From: Streptomyces sp. MMG1121
GTDB lineage: Bacteria > Actinomycetota > Actinomycetes > Streptomycetales > Streptomycetaceae
DNA length: 64,000 nucleotides
Assembly (NCBI RefSeq): GCF_001280015.1
Contig: NZ_LGDV01000085.1
Location: 225,519-289,518 of the forward strand
Direction: 5' to 3'
In this document: one piece after another, positions 33,733-42,115 of the stretch
How the letters are laid out: each line of letters begins with the position of its first letter
How positions within the stretch are numbered: position 1 is the first letter of the stretch
Translations under genes and position numbers: made by a program
Notes under the pieces: generated by a model
Database searches by the model: none
What the model saw: only the letters and a program-made list of their open reading frames with translations
What the model was told of the DNA's origin: nothing

Positions 33733-34428
33733 TCAGCCCGCGCCGACCGCCTTTCCCGCCTTCGCCCAGTTCGCGTGCAGGCGGTCCAGATAGGAACGGG
33801 CCTGGCTGCCGGGCGCCGCGCCGTGGGCGAAGGCGAGCATGTTGCCCGCGCCGGTGTTGTAGCCGAGCGCCAGGAGATCGTTCCTCGAGTACGCGGCGGG
33901 CAGGCGGTCGGGCAGTCGGGCCGCCAGGTCGTGCAGGTACCAGGCCTCGGCCTCGATGGCGAGGTCGCGGTCGTCCGGCAGTTCGTCCCAGCCGCGGTCC
34001 GCGAAGTCCCGGCCCAGCTTGACCTCGTCGAAGGTGGCGCGGTGCATGTTCGCGATGCCGAAGGCGGCGTCGGGTTTGTACTTCTGCCAGGCCCGTTCGA
34101 AGGCCGGGTCGTGGGGTTTGTACGCCTCGTTGTAGAGGATCGCCATCAGCAACTGGGGGCTGACGGCGGTCTGCCGGGCCCGGGTCCGCACCTGTGCGGC
34201 GTAGGCGGCGGGGTCGTACACCGTGGTGGCCGAGGGCGAGGGGACCGGGGTGCCGGACGCGCCGGACGACGGGGTCGGCGCGGAGGTCGACGCCTTCGTC
34301 GGCGGCGGGGTGCCGGCGCTGTCGTCGCCGCCGAAGAGTCCCGCGGCGCGCAGGACGACGTACAGCGCCACGGCGAAGACCGCCGCGGCGAGCCAACGGC
34401 GACGCCTCGGCCGCACGGAATCCGGCAT
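33733..34428 (-). CDS. Membrane-anchored lytic transglycosylase-like protein
   Basis: 231 residues from ATG 34428, with GAGGGG upstream. A basic start (RPRRRR) and a hydrophobic helix at residues 12-32 make a signal anchor, followed by a Thr/Ser/Pro-rich linker to residue 70. The domain from about residue 75 has SPQLLMAILYNEAYKP, with Glu101 at the catalytic position of SLT-type muramidases, then AFGIANMHRATFDEV and LALGYNTGAGNMLAFAHG (the YNxGxG-like motif). It should cut peptidoglycan outside the membrane. Confidence 0.78.
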   Translation of the reverse strand: MPDSVRPRRRRWLAAAVFAVALYVVLRAAGLFGGDDSAGTPPPTKASTSAPTPSSGASGTPVPSPSATTVYDPAAYAAQVRTRARQTAVSPQLLMAILYNEAYKPHDPAFERAWQKYKPDAAFGIANMHRATFDEVKLGRDFADRGWDELPDDRDLAIEAEAWYLHDLAARLPDRLPAAYSRNDLLALGYNTGAGNMLAFAHGAAPGSQARSYLDRLHANWAKAGKAVGAG

Positions 34429-34699
34429 GCCCGTCCCCTCTGGGAGTCGGCCGTGCGTGCTGATGAGACCGCCGGGCGGACGGCTCGGCGCACACACGCC
34501 GGGCCAGTTTAAGCGCGCGCCCCCCGGCCGGCTCCGCACAGGCCCTGCGCGCCGCGCTCCCCGAGCAGTCGGTCCCCAGCGGCGCCGAACAGCACCTGCT
34601 CCGCCAGTGGCTCGACCGCCTTGCCGCCGAGGACTGGACCGGCCCGGTGCACTCGTCCCGGCCGGCCAAGAGGTCGTGTTCCCCCGAGCGAGCCGGCCG
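34429..34699. other. Intergenic stretch between two minus-strand genes
   Basis: It should hold the promoter of the muramidase-like gene. A plus-strand frame reads ALRAALPEQSVPSGAEQHLL and RQWLDRLAAEDWTGPV without a start, which looks protein-like and may be an eroded gene end. Nothing else seen. Confidence 0.3.
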
Positions 34700-35644
34700 T
34701 CAGCCGTCCGCCGGCGGCTCCTGCCAGGTGGCGGCCCGTTCGTGGGCGACGTCGCGGAGCAGGCCGAGGAACACCTCGACCAGTGGGGTGAGTGTCGTGT
34801 CGGCCTGGGTGAGCGCGTGGATCTCGCGGTACGGACGGGGGCGGGCCAGCTCGCGATGTGTGGTGCCCGGCGTACCGGTCAGGGCCAGGCGTGAGACCAG
34901 GGCCACGCCGCTGCCCGCGCCGACCAGCGCCTGGGCGACGTCGTAGGACTCCGTCTCGAACCGCACCCTGGGGCGGAAGCCCGCGTCGCCCGCAGCCCGG
35001 TCGAGCTGTTCGCGGGCGGTGTGGCCGGCCAGGATCGCGACCCACGACTCGTCGCGCAGCCGCTCCAGGCGCAGCGCGCTGCCCGGTGGCGAGTCGACGG
35101 CCAGCGGGTGGTCGTCGGGCAGCACCACGACCATGGGGTCGTGCAGCAGCCGGTGCGCGCGGACCCGTGGCGGCAGTTCGGGTGTGGGGCCGAAGAAGGC
35201 GACGACCGCCAGGTCCAGCCGGTTGGCGGTGATCTCGCCCAGGGCCCGGGCCGACACCAGGTCGACCACGGAGACGTCGGCGTCCGGGTGGCGGTGGCGC
35301 AGGGCGGTCAGCGCGGGCGGCACCAGATGCAGGGCGGCGGCCTGGAATGCGCCGACCCGCAGCCGCAGGGACAGATGGCCGAGGAGCGCCGCCATGTCGG
35401 TGGCGGCCTGCTCCGCCGCCGCGTCGACGGTCCGTCCGTGATGGGCGAGCAACGCACCGGCCTCGGTCAGCGTCGCCCCGCGCGGCCCGCGCAGCACGAG
35501 CGGCACCTGCCAGTCCCGCTCGGCCCTGGTCACCTGCTGGGTCACGGCGGCGGGGGTGAGCCGCAGGGCGTGGGCGGCCGAGGTGAGCGAGCCGTACTCC
35601 TCGATCAGGGCGAGCAGCCGCAGCTGCCCGGGGTCCGCGAGCAT
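34700..35644 (-). CDS. LysR family transcriptional regulator
   Basis: 314 residues from ATG 35644 with AAGGTGAG upstream. Residues 1-60 are the winged helix-turn-helix (LRLLALIEEYGSLTSAAHAL, then TPAAVTQQVTRAERDW), as in LysR proteins of the ArgP/LysG type. The effector domain has LRVGAFQAAALHLVPPAL and LDLAVVAFFGP. It is divergent from the LysE-type exporter with 109 bases between starts, the classic regulator-target pair. An amino acid is the likely co-inducer. Confidence 0.92.
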   Translation of the reverse strand: MLADPGQLRLLALIEEYGSLTSAAHALRLTPAAVTQQVTRAERDWQVPLVLRGPRGATLTEAGALLAHHGRTVDAAAEQAATDMAALLGHLSLRLRVGAFQAAALHLVPPALTALRHRHPDADVSVVDLVSARALGEITANRLDLAVVAFFGPTPELPPRVRAHRLLHDPMVVVLPDDHPLAVDSPPGSALRLERLRDESWVAILAGHTAREQLDRAAGDAGFRPRVRFETESYDVAQALVGAGSGVALVSRLALTGTPGTTHRELARPRPYREIHALTQADTTLTPLVEVFLGLLRDVAHERAATWQEPPADG

Positions 35645-35753
35645 GCACTCACCTTAATGCTGCATCGAAGACTCTTAACTTCCCTTAAGTGTGCGGGTCG
35701 GCGAGCCTGGAGAAGTCCCCGCGCCCGACAGTCCCGGAAGGGAAGGCCGTCCC

Positions 35754-36386
35754 GTGCCCAGCCATCTGCCCGCGTTCCTGATCACCACCTGGCTGCTGGC
35801 CATGCTGCCCGGTGCCGGTCAGGCCGTCATGATCCGTCAGGTGCTGGCGGGCGGTCTGCGGACGGCCCGGGGGACGATCGCGGGCAACGCGACCGGCCTG
35901 CTCCTGTGGTCCGTCGCCGCCGCGGCCGGTCTGTCCGCCGTCCTGCTCGCCAGCCCCCGCGCCTACGCCGTGATCCGGATCCTGGGCGGGGTCGTGCTGG
36001 TCACGCTGGGGGTCAGGACGCTGCTGGCCGCGCGCCGGCCCGCCTCGGCCGCCGTGGACTGCGGCTCCCCCGTCCCCGCCGTCGACACCGGTTTCCGCAG
36101 CGGCTACGCCATGGGGATCGGCACGAGTCTCGGCAACCCCAAGGCGGGGGTGTTCGCCGTGTCGGTGCTGCCCCAGTTCGTCACGGCGTCCGGGCCGGTC
36201 TTCCTGTCCAGCACCGCGCTGGGCGGAGTCTGGGCCCTGGTGACCGCCTGCTGGTATCTGCTGTTCACCTGGCTCGTCCAGCGCGGGCGGGCCCTGGTCA
36301 CCAGGCCGGCGGTCAGCAGGGGGCTGGGGCTGGCCACGGGTGTCGTGCTGCTGGTCCTGGGGGTGGCGGTGGCCGCGGGCGCGTGA
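35754..36386 (+). CDS. LysE/RhtB family amino-acid exporter
   Basis: 210 residues from GTG 35754, with AAGGGAAGG upstream. Six hydrophobic segments. LPGAGQAVMIRQVLAGGLR is the N-terminal LysE loop (usually PGP) and GYAMGIGTSLGNPKAGVFAV is the conserved NPKA motif. It exports amino acids or derivatives and should be activated by the divergent LysR regulator. Exact substrate unknown. Confidence 0.9.
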   Translation: MPSHLPAFLITTWLLAMLPGAGQAVMIRQVLAGGLRTARGTIAGNATGLLLWSVAAAAGLSAVLLASPRAYAVIRILGGVVLVTLGVRTLLAARRPASAAVDCGSPVPAVDTGFRSGYAMGIGTSLGNPKAGVFAVSVLPQFVTASGPVFLSSTALGGVWALVTACWYLLFTWLVQRGRALVTRPAVSRGLGLATGVVLLVLGVAVAAGA

Positions 36387-36440
36387 CGCCGCGCCGGCCT
36401 TCGGCTGACTTCTCCCACCCGGCCAACACGCCAACCGGCC

Positions 36441-36560
36441 GAAGAGGCCAGGAAGTTCCTGCTGGCCCATGACGTACCGGCCGACGCCGTCCGGCGGGTG
36501 TGGACGGCGCTCGCCCTGCACACCGCCCGGGGCGTCCCTGGGTTCATGGAACCTGCGGTC
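36441..36560 (+). pseudogene. Fragment of an HD-domain phosphohydrolase
   Basis: The plus strand reads EEARKFLLAHDVPADAVRRV and then WTALALHTARGVPGFMEPAV, which matches the middle of HD proteins of the cyanamide-hydratase-like group (normal text: ALHTTPGVPRHMEPVVALVTAG). The frame is lost right after VAP. No start or end remains. It sits between the LysE and response-regulator genes. Confidence 0.55.
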
Positions 36561-36613
36561 GCCCCCCGTCACGGCGCCGGGGTGACCGTCGAGCGGTTCA
36601 CCCGGCGAGGGGT

Positions 36614-37282
36614 TCACCCGGCGTTCGGGCGGGCGAGTCCGTGGTCGTAGGCGAAGATCACGGCCTGGATGCGGTCGCGGGCGCCGATCTTGGCCAGGAC
36701 GCGGCCGACGTGGGTCTTGACCGTGGATTCGGACAGGACGAAGTGGCCGGCGATCTCCCCGTTGGTCCAGCCCTTGCCGACGGCGACGAGGATCTCGCGC
36801 TCACGGTCGGTGAGGGAGCGCAGCCGGGCGTCGTCGGTGCTGTCGCCGCCGGGCACGGGGCCGTAGCGGGCGAACTCGTCGAGGAGGCGGCGGGTCAGGG
36901 ACGGCGCGATGACGGCGTCTCCGGCGGCGACGGCGCGGATCCCGGCGAGGAGTTCCTCCGGGCGCGCGTCCTTGAGGAGGAAGCCGCTGGCTCCGGCGCG
37001 GAGCGCGGCGTGGACGTACTCGTCCAGGTCGAAGGTGGTCAGGACGAGGACGCGCGAGCGGTCGCCGGCGGCGGTGATCCGCCGGGTGGCCTCGATGCCG
37101 TCCATGCCGGGCATGCGGACGTCCATCAGCACGACGTCGGGGCGCAACTCGGCGGCCTTGCGGACGGCCTCGGCACCGTGCGCCGCCTCGCCGAGCACCT
37201 CCGTCTCGGGGACGGCGTCGAGGAGCATGCGGAAGCCGAAGCGCTGCAGGGGCTGGTCGTCCACGACGAGTACGGTCGTCAC
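36614..37282 (-). CDS. NarL/LuxR-type response regulator
   Basis: 222 residues from GTG 37282; it overlaps the kinase stop by 4 bases. The receiver has VLVVDDQPLQRFGFRMLL and the phosphoacceptor in DVVLMDVRMPGMDG, with the Lys in FLLKDARPEE. The LuxR helix-turn-helix is LTDREREILVAVGKGWTNGE and STVKTHVGRVLAKIGARDR. Likely target is the ABC exporter directly upstream. Confidence 0.95.
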   Translation of the reverse strand: MTTVLVVDDQPLQRFGFRMLLDAVPETEVLGEAAHGAEAVRKAAELRPDVVLMDVRMPGMDGIEATRRITAAGDRSRVLVLTTFDLDEYVHAALRAGASGFLLKDARPEELLAGIRAVAAGDAVIAPSLTRRLLDEFARYGPVPGGDSTDDARLRSLTDREREILVAVGKGWTNGEIAGHFVLSESTVKTHVGRVLAKIGARDRIQAVIFAYDHGLARPNAG

Positions 37283-38574
37283 GCGGCACCGCCCTCGGGT
37301 GCCAGGTCGAGGGTGGCCTCCACGGCCCATCCCCCGCCGGGCGCGGGTCCGGCGCTGACGTGCCCTCCGTAGAGCGCCGCCCTCTCTCGCATGCCCACCA
37401 GGCCGTGTCCTTCCTCGTTCTGCGGCCCCGAACGTGCCGCCGCGCCGTTGTCCCGGACCCGGATGATCAGCCGGGCGTCCTCGACGACGACCGACAGGTT
37501 CACCCGCGTCTCGGCCCCGGCGTGCTTCAGCGTGTTCGTGAGGGCTTCCTGGACGATGCGGTAGACCGCCAGCTGCACCCCGCTGTCCAGGGCCTCCACG
37601 TCGCCGACGGTTCGGTAGACGACCTCCAGGCCGGCCGTGCGGACACCATCGCACAGCGTCTCCAGGTCGGCGATGCCGGGCTGGGGGCTGAGTTCGGGCG
37701 TCCTGGCGGGGCCGTCCGAGGCCTCGCGGAGCACGCCGAGCACGCGCCGCAGCTCGCCCAGGGCCATCCGGCCGGTGTCGCCGATGAGTTCGAGGGCCTG
37801 TTTGCCGCGTTCGGGGGCCGCGTCCGTGGCGTACGCGCCGGCGTCGGCGAGGGTGATCATGACGGAGAGGTTGTGTCCGACGATGTCGTGCATCTCACGG
37901 GCCACCCGGACCCGTTCGGCGGCCGCCGCGAGCCTGCTGCGCTGGTCGCGCTCGATCTCCAGGCGGGCCGCGCGGTCCCGCAGACCGGCGAGCTGGGCCC
38001 GGCGGATGCGCACCACCAGTCCGAGTGCCAGGGCCGCGATGGCCGTGCTCAGCAGGAAGAACAGCGCGTCCCAGACGGACACCGCCGCCGATGCGCGCAC
38101 GGCGACCAGGATCATGCCGGCCGCCATGATCCCGCAGGCCCACGGCAACTGCCGCAGGGTTCCGTGCAGGGCCAGGCTGTACAGGGCGATGAACAGGGCG
38201 ACGTCCGCGCGCAGCACGGCGCCCAGGGACCACTGCAGGACGAAGACGGCCGCGATGACGCCGAAGGCCACCATGGGCCTGCGCCGCCGCCACAGCAGGG
38301 GCAGTACGAGCCCCAGCTGCAGGGCCAGCATGCCCGCCGGGGGAAGCTGCCTGAAGACGAGGCGGAGACGACGGGGGCCGTCGCCGTCGCCGGCGTGGCC
38401 GTGCAGCAGGTCCGGCAGACAGAACATCAGGAAGACGACGACCACCACCGCGGTGTCGAGCACCCAGGGGTGGGCGCGGTCGGCCTGGCGCAGCCGCTGG
38501 CCGGCCCGGGACATCCGGGCGACCAGCGGGCCCATGCCGCTGACGTCGTCGGTGGTGGTCGTCAAGGGTGTCAC
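37279..38574 (-). CDS. Membrane sensor histidine kinase (HisKA_3 type)
   Basis: 431 residues from GTG 38574. Five or six hydrophobic segments fill residues 40-195. The dimerisation/phosphorylation motif is RVAREMHDIVGHNLSVMITL, with the phospho-His in MHD. The ATPase has QLAVYRIVQEALTNTLKHAG (N box), RVRDNGAAA (G1) and GHGLVGMRERAALYGG (G2). It pairs with the overlapping response regulator. The absent large extracellular domain suggests sensing within the membrane, perhaps of the drug the ABC exporter removes. Confidence 0.94.
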   Translation of the reverse strand: MTPLTTTTDDVSGMGPLVARMSRAGQRLRQADRAHPWVLDTAVVVVVFLMFCLPDLLHGHAGDGDGPRRLRLVFRQLPPAGMLALQLGLVLPLLWRRRRPMVAFGVIAAVFVLQWSLGAVLRADVALFIALYSLALHGTLRQLPWACGIMAAGMILVAVRASAAVSVWDALFFLLSTAIAALALGLVVRIRRAQLAGLRDRAARLEIERDQRSRLAAAAERVRVAREMHDIVGHNLSVMITLADAGAYATDAAPERGKQALELIGDTGRMALGELRRVLGVLREASDGPARTPELSPQPGIADLETLCDGVRTAGLEVVYRTVGDVEALDSGVQLAVYRIVQEALTNTLKHAGAETRVNLSVVVEDARLIIRVRDNGAAARSGPQNEEGHGLVGMRERAALYGGHVSAGPAPGGGWAVEATLDLAPEGGAA

Positions 38575-38593
38575 CTGCCCATGGTGCAGGCGG

Positions 38594-39439
38594 TCAGACG
38601 TCGCTGCGCACCAGCCGGTACGCCGCCCCGGCCAGCGCGAGCGCGGTCCAGCCGAGGAAGACCAGCAGTCCGGCCGTGGGCGAGAGGGTGGTCGTGTCGT
38701 GGGTCAGGGCGAACATCGACTCGCCGGCGTTGCTCGGCAGGTAGGGGCTGATGTTGTCCTGCCAGGAGCTGGGCAGGAGCGAGATCAGGCCGGGGATCAG
38801 CATCAGGGTGGCGATCAGGACCGAGATGCCGCCGGCGACCGAGCGCAGCAGGGCGCCGAGGGCGGTGCCGATCACGCCGACCAGGCCGAGGTAGAGCCCG
38901 GCGCCCAGCAGGCTCCGTACGACGCCCGCGTGGGAGAAGCCCATACCCGCGGGTGTGCCGGAGACGATCTGGCTGCCGAACCCGAACGCGACGAACGCGC
39001 CGAGGGTCGCGACCGCCAGTGCGACCAGCCCGAAGACGGCCGCCTTGGACCACAGGACGGGCAGCCGGCGCGGCACGGCGGCGAGCGTCGACCTGATCAT
39101 GCCGGTCGAGTACTCCCCCGCCGTGACGAGCACGCCGAGGACGCCGAGCGCCAGCTGGGCGAAGTTCGTGCCGAACAGGGACAGGCTGACGGCGGTGGCC
39201 CGGGCGAAGTCCCTGTCCATGTGGGGCGAGCCGATGTTGGACTTGTAGCGGGAGGCGGCGATCAGCCCGAACGCGATCAGGAACAGCAGACCGAGGCCCA
39301 GGGTGATCCAGGTCGAGCGCAGCGACCAGAGCTTGGCCCACTCCGAGGACAGCACGCGCCGGCCGGTGACCCGGTAGGCGGGGCGCGCGGGAGCGGTCGT
39401 GGGCGTCTCGTCGGTCGCGGTGGTGGTCAGGACGCTCAT
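38594..39439 (-). CDS. ABC-2 type permease
   Basis: 281 residues from ATG 39439, overlapping the ATPase stop by 4 bases. Six hydrophobic segments follow a cytoplasmic start (RRVLSSEWAKLWSLRSTWIT), the usual opening of these permeases. VLVTAGEYSTGMIRSTLAAV is the conserved loop that contacts the ATPase. With the ATPase it forms a drug or lipid exporter of the BcrAB/NatAB type. Confidence 0.92.
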   Translation of the reverse strand: MSVLTTTATDETPTTAPARPAYRVTGRRVLSSEWAKLWSLRSTWITLGLGLLFLIAFGLIAASRYKSNIGSPHMDRDFARATAVSLSLFGTNFAQLALGVLGVLVTAGEYSTGMIRSTLAAVPRRLPVLWSKAAVFGLVALAVATLGAFVAFGFGSQIVSGTPAGMGFSHAGVVRSLLGAGLYLGLVGVIGTALGALLRSVAGGISVLIATLMLIPGLISLLPSSWQDNISPYLPSNAGESMFALTHDTTTLSPTAGLLVFLGWTALALAGAAYRLVRSDV

Positions 39440-40383
39440 GCGGGCCTCCCGGCGGCTTCCAGGCTCTCGATGCCGGTCGTGGAACCGTGGTACTCCACGG
39501 CGTCCCTGGTCAGGTTCATGAAGGCTTCCTCCAGAGAGACCGTGCGCGGGCTCAGCTCGAACAGCGCGATGCCGTGCTCGGCCGCCGTCAGTCCGATCTC
39601 ACGGGCGCTCAGGCCGGTGACCCGCAGTTCCTCCGAGCCGATGCGGCCCGTGATGTCGACGCCGGGCCCGGCCAGGACGTCCCGCAGCCGCGCCGGGTCC
39701 TGCGTGACGACCTTGACGGTGTCGCCGCCGGCCTCGCGGATGAGGTCGGGCACGGTGGTGTCGGCCAGCAGCCGGCCGCGCCCCACGATGATGAGGTGGT
39801 CGGCGACCAGGGCCATCTCGCTCATCAGGTGGGAGGACACGAACACGGTCCGGCCCTCGTCGGCGAGCGCCTTGAGCAGGTTGCGGATCCAGAGCACGCC
39901 TTCCGGGTCCAGCCCGTTGACAGGCTCGTCCAGCATCACCGTCTGGGGGTCGCCGAGCAGCGCGGCGGCGATGCCGAGCCGCTGGCCCATGCCGAGGGAG
40001 AAGGCTCCGGCGCGCTTCTTCGCCACGCTGGCGAGTCCGGCGAGGTCGATGACCTCGTCGACCCGGCGCCGGGGAATCCCGTGGGTCAGCGCGAGCGCGT
40101 GCAGATGGTGGTAGGCCGAGCGGCCCGGGTGGATCGACTTGGCCTCCAGGAGCGCCCCGACCTCCTGAAGGGGGGACCGGTGCCGGGCGTAGGAATGGCC
40201 GTTGACCGTGACGGAGCCGCTGGTCGGGGCGTCGAGCCCGACGATCATGCGCATGGTCGTGGACTTGCCGGCGCCGTTGGGGCCCAGGAAGCCGGTCACG
40301 GTGCCGGGCTTGACGGTGAAGTCCAGCCCGTCGACGGCTGTCTTCTCGCCGTACCTCTTGGTGAGCTGCTGTGCCTCGATCAT
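39436..40383 (-). CDS. ABC transporter ATP-binding protein
   Basis: 315 residues from ATG 40383. Walker A is GPNGAGKST, the signature is FSLGMGQRLGIAAALLGDP (SLGMGQ), Walker B is TVMLDEPVNGLDPEG and the switch His is VSSHLMSEM. The C-terminal 80 residues match the regulatory extension of antibiotic-type ATPases (BcrA/DrrA-like). First gene of the ATPase-permease-kinase-regulator group. Confidence 0.95.
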   Translation of the reverse strand: MIEAQQLTKRYGEKTAVDGLDFTVKPGTVTGFLGPNGAGKSTTMRMIVGLDAPTSGSVTVNGHSYARHRSPLQEVGALLEAKSIHPGRSAYHHLHALALTHGIPRRRVDEVIDLAGLASVAKKRAGAFSLGMGQRLGIAAALLGDPQTVMLDEPVNGLDPEGVLWIRNLLKALADEGRTVFVSSHLMSEMALVADHLIIVGRGRLLADTTVPDLIREAGGDTVKVVTQDPARLRDVLAGPGVDITGRIGSEELRVTGLSAREIGLTAAEHGIALFELSPRTVSLEEAFMNLTRDAVEYHGSTTGIESLEAAGRPA

Positions 40384-40927
40384 TCGCGTTCTCTCTGTCG
40401 GACGCGGCGCCCACCGATAGCCCGTGGCGCCTCACCGACCACGCTACGATCGCCCACCGCCGGATCCGGTCGTACCGGGGGCTGAACCGCTATGGGGGCG
40501 TGGTACCCCGGTACTACGTGAGCGGCTTCCGCCGTGGCGGGCCCGCCACGGGCGGGGTACGAGGACGGGGACGGCGCCGACGGCCCGTTCCGCGGGGCCG
40601 CCGGGCCGGTTGACGGAGCCTGCGCAGGAGGCGACCACGGCCGCCGGGCCGAAGACGCGCGCGTCGCCGGTGCCGGAGGCCGCGCGGGGGCCCGTGGCGC
40701 GCGGCCGGGTCGAGGGCTCACGCACGTCAACCTCCGTCGTGTCCGGAGCGGTGCGGCTCCGAGAGAGAGGAACGTCACCGGTGACAACGATGGCGTCAAG
40801 GTCGCCCGCAGAGCAGCGACATCCCGTATGTACAAGGTCCGGACCCTCTTCCGGTTTCCGCTCGGCGCGGGATACCTCTAGAGAGTCGGAAGCCGGTCGG
40901 CGAGCACCGTGCGGAGAGGAACGAGCC
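40384..40927. other. Long intergenic region between divergent genes
   Basis: It separates the ABC operon from the metallo-beta-lactamase-fold gene and must hold both promoters. GTACCCCGGTAC (40503-40514), an imperfect repeat of GGTAC, lies about 120 bases before the ATPase start and could be a regulator site. No credible gene, RNA or mobile element was recognised in it. Confidence 0.4.
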
Positions 40928-41815
40928 ATGAGTGAAGAGCGGTTACGGGACGGCTGGTACGTGGACGAACGGTGCACGAACTGCGACGTCGCCCGGCAAC
41001 TGGCCCCGGAGCTGATCGGAGAGGTCGACGGCCGCTCGGCCGTGTTGCGCCAGCCGCGCACCCAGAGCGAGGTCCGGCAGGTCCACGCGGCCGCGCACGC
41101 CTGCCACACCCGCTCGATCCGCCCCGCGGCCGGGCGGCTGGACACGGCACTGGATCCTTTCCCTCTGGCCCTGGACGACACCGTGCTCCTGTGCGGGCAC
41201 AACTCCCCGCACACCGCCGGCGCCAACTCCTACCTGCTGCGCCGCCCCGACGGCACGGCGATGCTGGTCGACACACCGCGCTGGAGCACCTCGCTCGCCG
41301 CGCGCTACGAGGCGCTGGGCCCCGTCACCGACGTCCTGCTCACCCACCGCGACCACGCCGCGCACGGCCGCCGGTACGCCGACCGTCTCGGCGCCCGGCT
41401 GTGGATCCACGAGGGCGATCTGGATGCCGCCCCGGACGCCGACCACGTCCTGAGCGGCACCGATCCGAAGGAGATCGCCGAGGGAGTGATCGCCTTCCCG
41501 CTCCCCGGACACACCAAGGGCAGCGTGCTGTTCGTCGCGGACGAGCGGTACTGCTTCAGCGGTGACAGTTTCTACTGGTCACGCACCACCGGGGACATCG
41601 AGGTGGCCGAGAGTGTCACCTGGTACTCCATCGGCGAACTGGCCGCCTCCCTGGGCCGGACCGCGGACCGGCTGCGCTTCGAGTGGCTGCTGCCGGGCCA
41701 CGGCGACCGACGTCACCTGCCCGCCGACGACATGGCCGAGCGACTGCGGCGGCTGACGGCACGCACCCGTGAACTGCGGCCCCGCCCCGTCGACTTCACT
41801 GCGGTGCGCTGGTAA
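40928..41815 (+). CDS. Metallo-beta-lactamase-fold protein with degenerate ferredoxin-like N-terminus
   Basis: 295 residues from ATG 40928 with GAGAGGAA upstream. Residues 1-65 resemble a single 4Fe-4S domain (YVDERCTNCDVARQLAPELI; then ACHTRSIRP), but the third Cys of CxxCxxC is Ala and the final CPT reads CHT, so cluster binding is doubtful. The hydrolase part has VLLTHRDHAAHG (HxxDH-type metal motif), PLPGHTKGSVLF, FSGDSF and LLPGHGD. Glyoxalase II-like proteins share this layout. Cytoplasmic; substrate unknown. Confidence 0.82.
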   Translation: MSEERLRDGWYVDERCTNCDVARQLAPELIGEVDGRSAVLRQPRTQSEVRQVHAAAHACHTRSIRPAAGRLDTALDPFPLALDDTVLLCGHNSPHTAGANSYLLRRPDGTAMLVDTPRWSTSLAARYEALGPVTDVLLTHRDHAAHGRRYADRLGARLWIHEGDLDAAPDADHVLSGTDPKEIAEGVIAFPLPGHTKGSVLFVADERYCFSGDSFYWSRTTGDIEVAESVTWYSIGELAASLGRTADRLRFEWLLPGHGDRRHLPADDMAERLRRLTARTRELRPRPVDFTAVRW

Positions 41816-42059
41816 CGGCGTCGTGCTCACGGCGGCACCGCGCGAGCAGCCCGGCCGCCGACTCCTGGAAGCCGCGGGCGTCGAGGCGGAACGGACGCAG
41901 GCGCTCCTCGACGTCGACCCACCGCCTGCCCGACCCGCGCCGGGACGCGGGTGGCGCTCCGTTCCGGCCGGGGACTTCGCGTGTCCCGACGCCCGCCGAC
42001 CGTCCGCCGACCGCCTGCCGACCTGGTGCCGATCGGCGGTCCGCCCGGATACGGCGGAA

Positions 42060-42098
42060 GGGAGTCCTGCCGGGCCGGTGCGGCTCGGCAGGACTCCC
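42060..42098. terminator. Bidirectional hairpin terminator
   Basis: Perfect 13-bp arms (42060-42072 and 42086-42098) enclose a 13-base loop that can itself pair. It stands between the converging metallo-beta-lactamase-fold and MMPL genes, so it can stop both. The rest of 41816-42115 shows no gene. Confidence 0.85.
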
Positions 42099-42115
42099 CT
42101 GTGATCGCGTCGGGG

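Noticed and set aside
40503..40514. GGTAC palindromic cluster as a defined operator
   Set aside because: No second matching copy was found and its place relative to a promoter is unclear.
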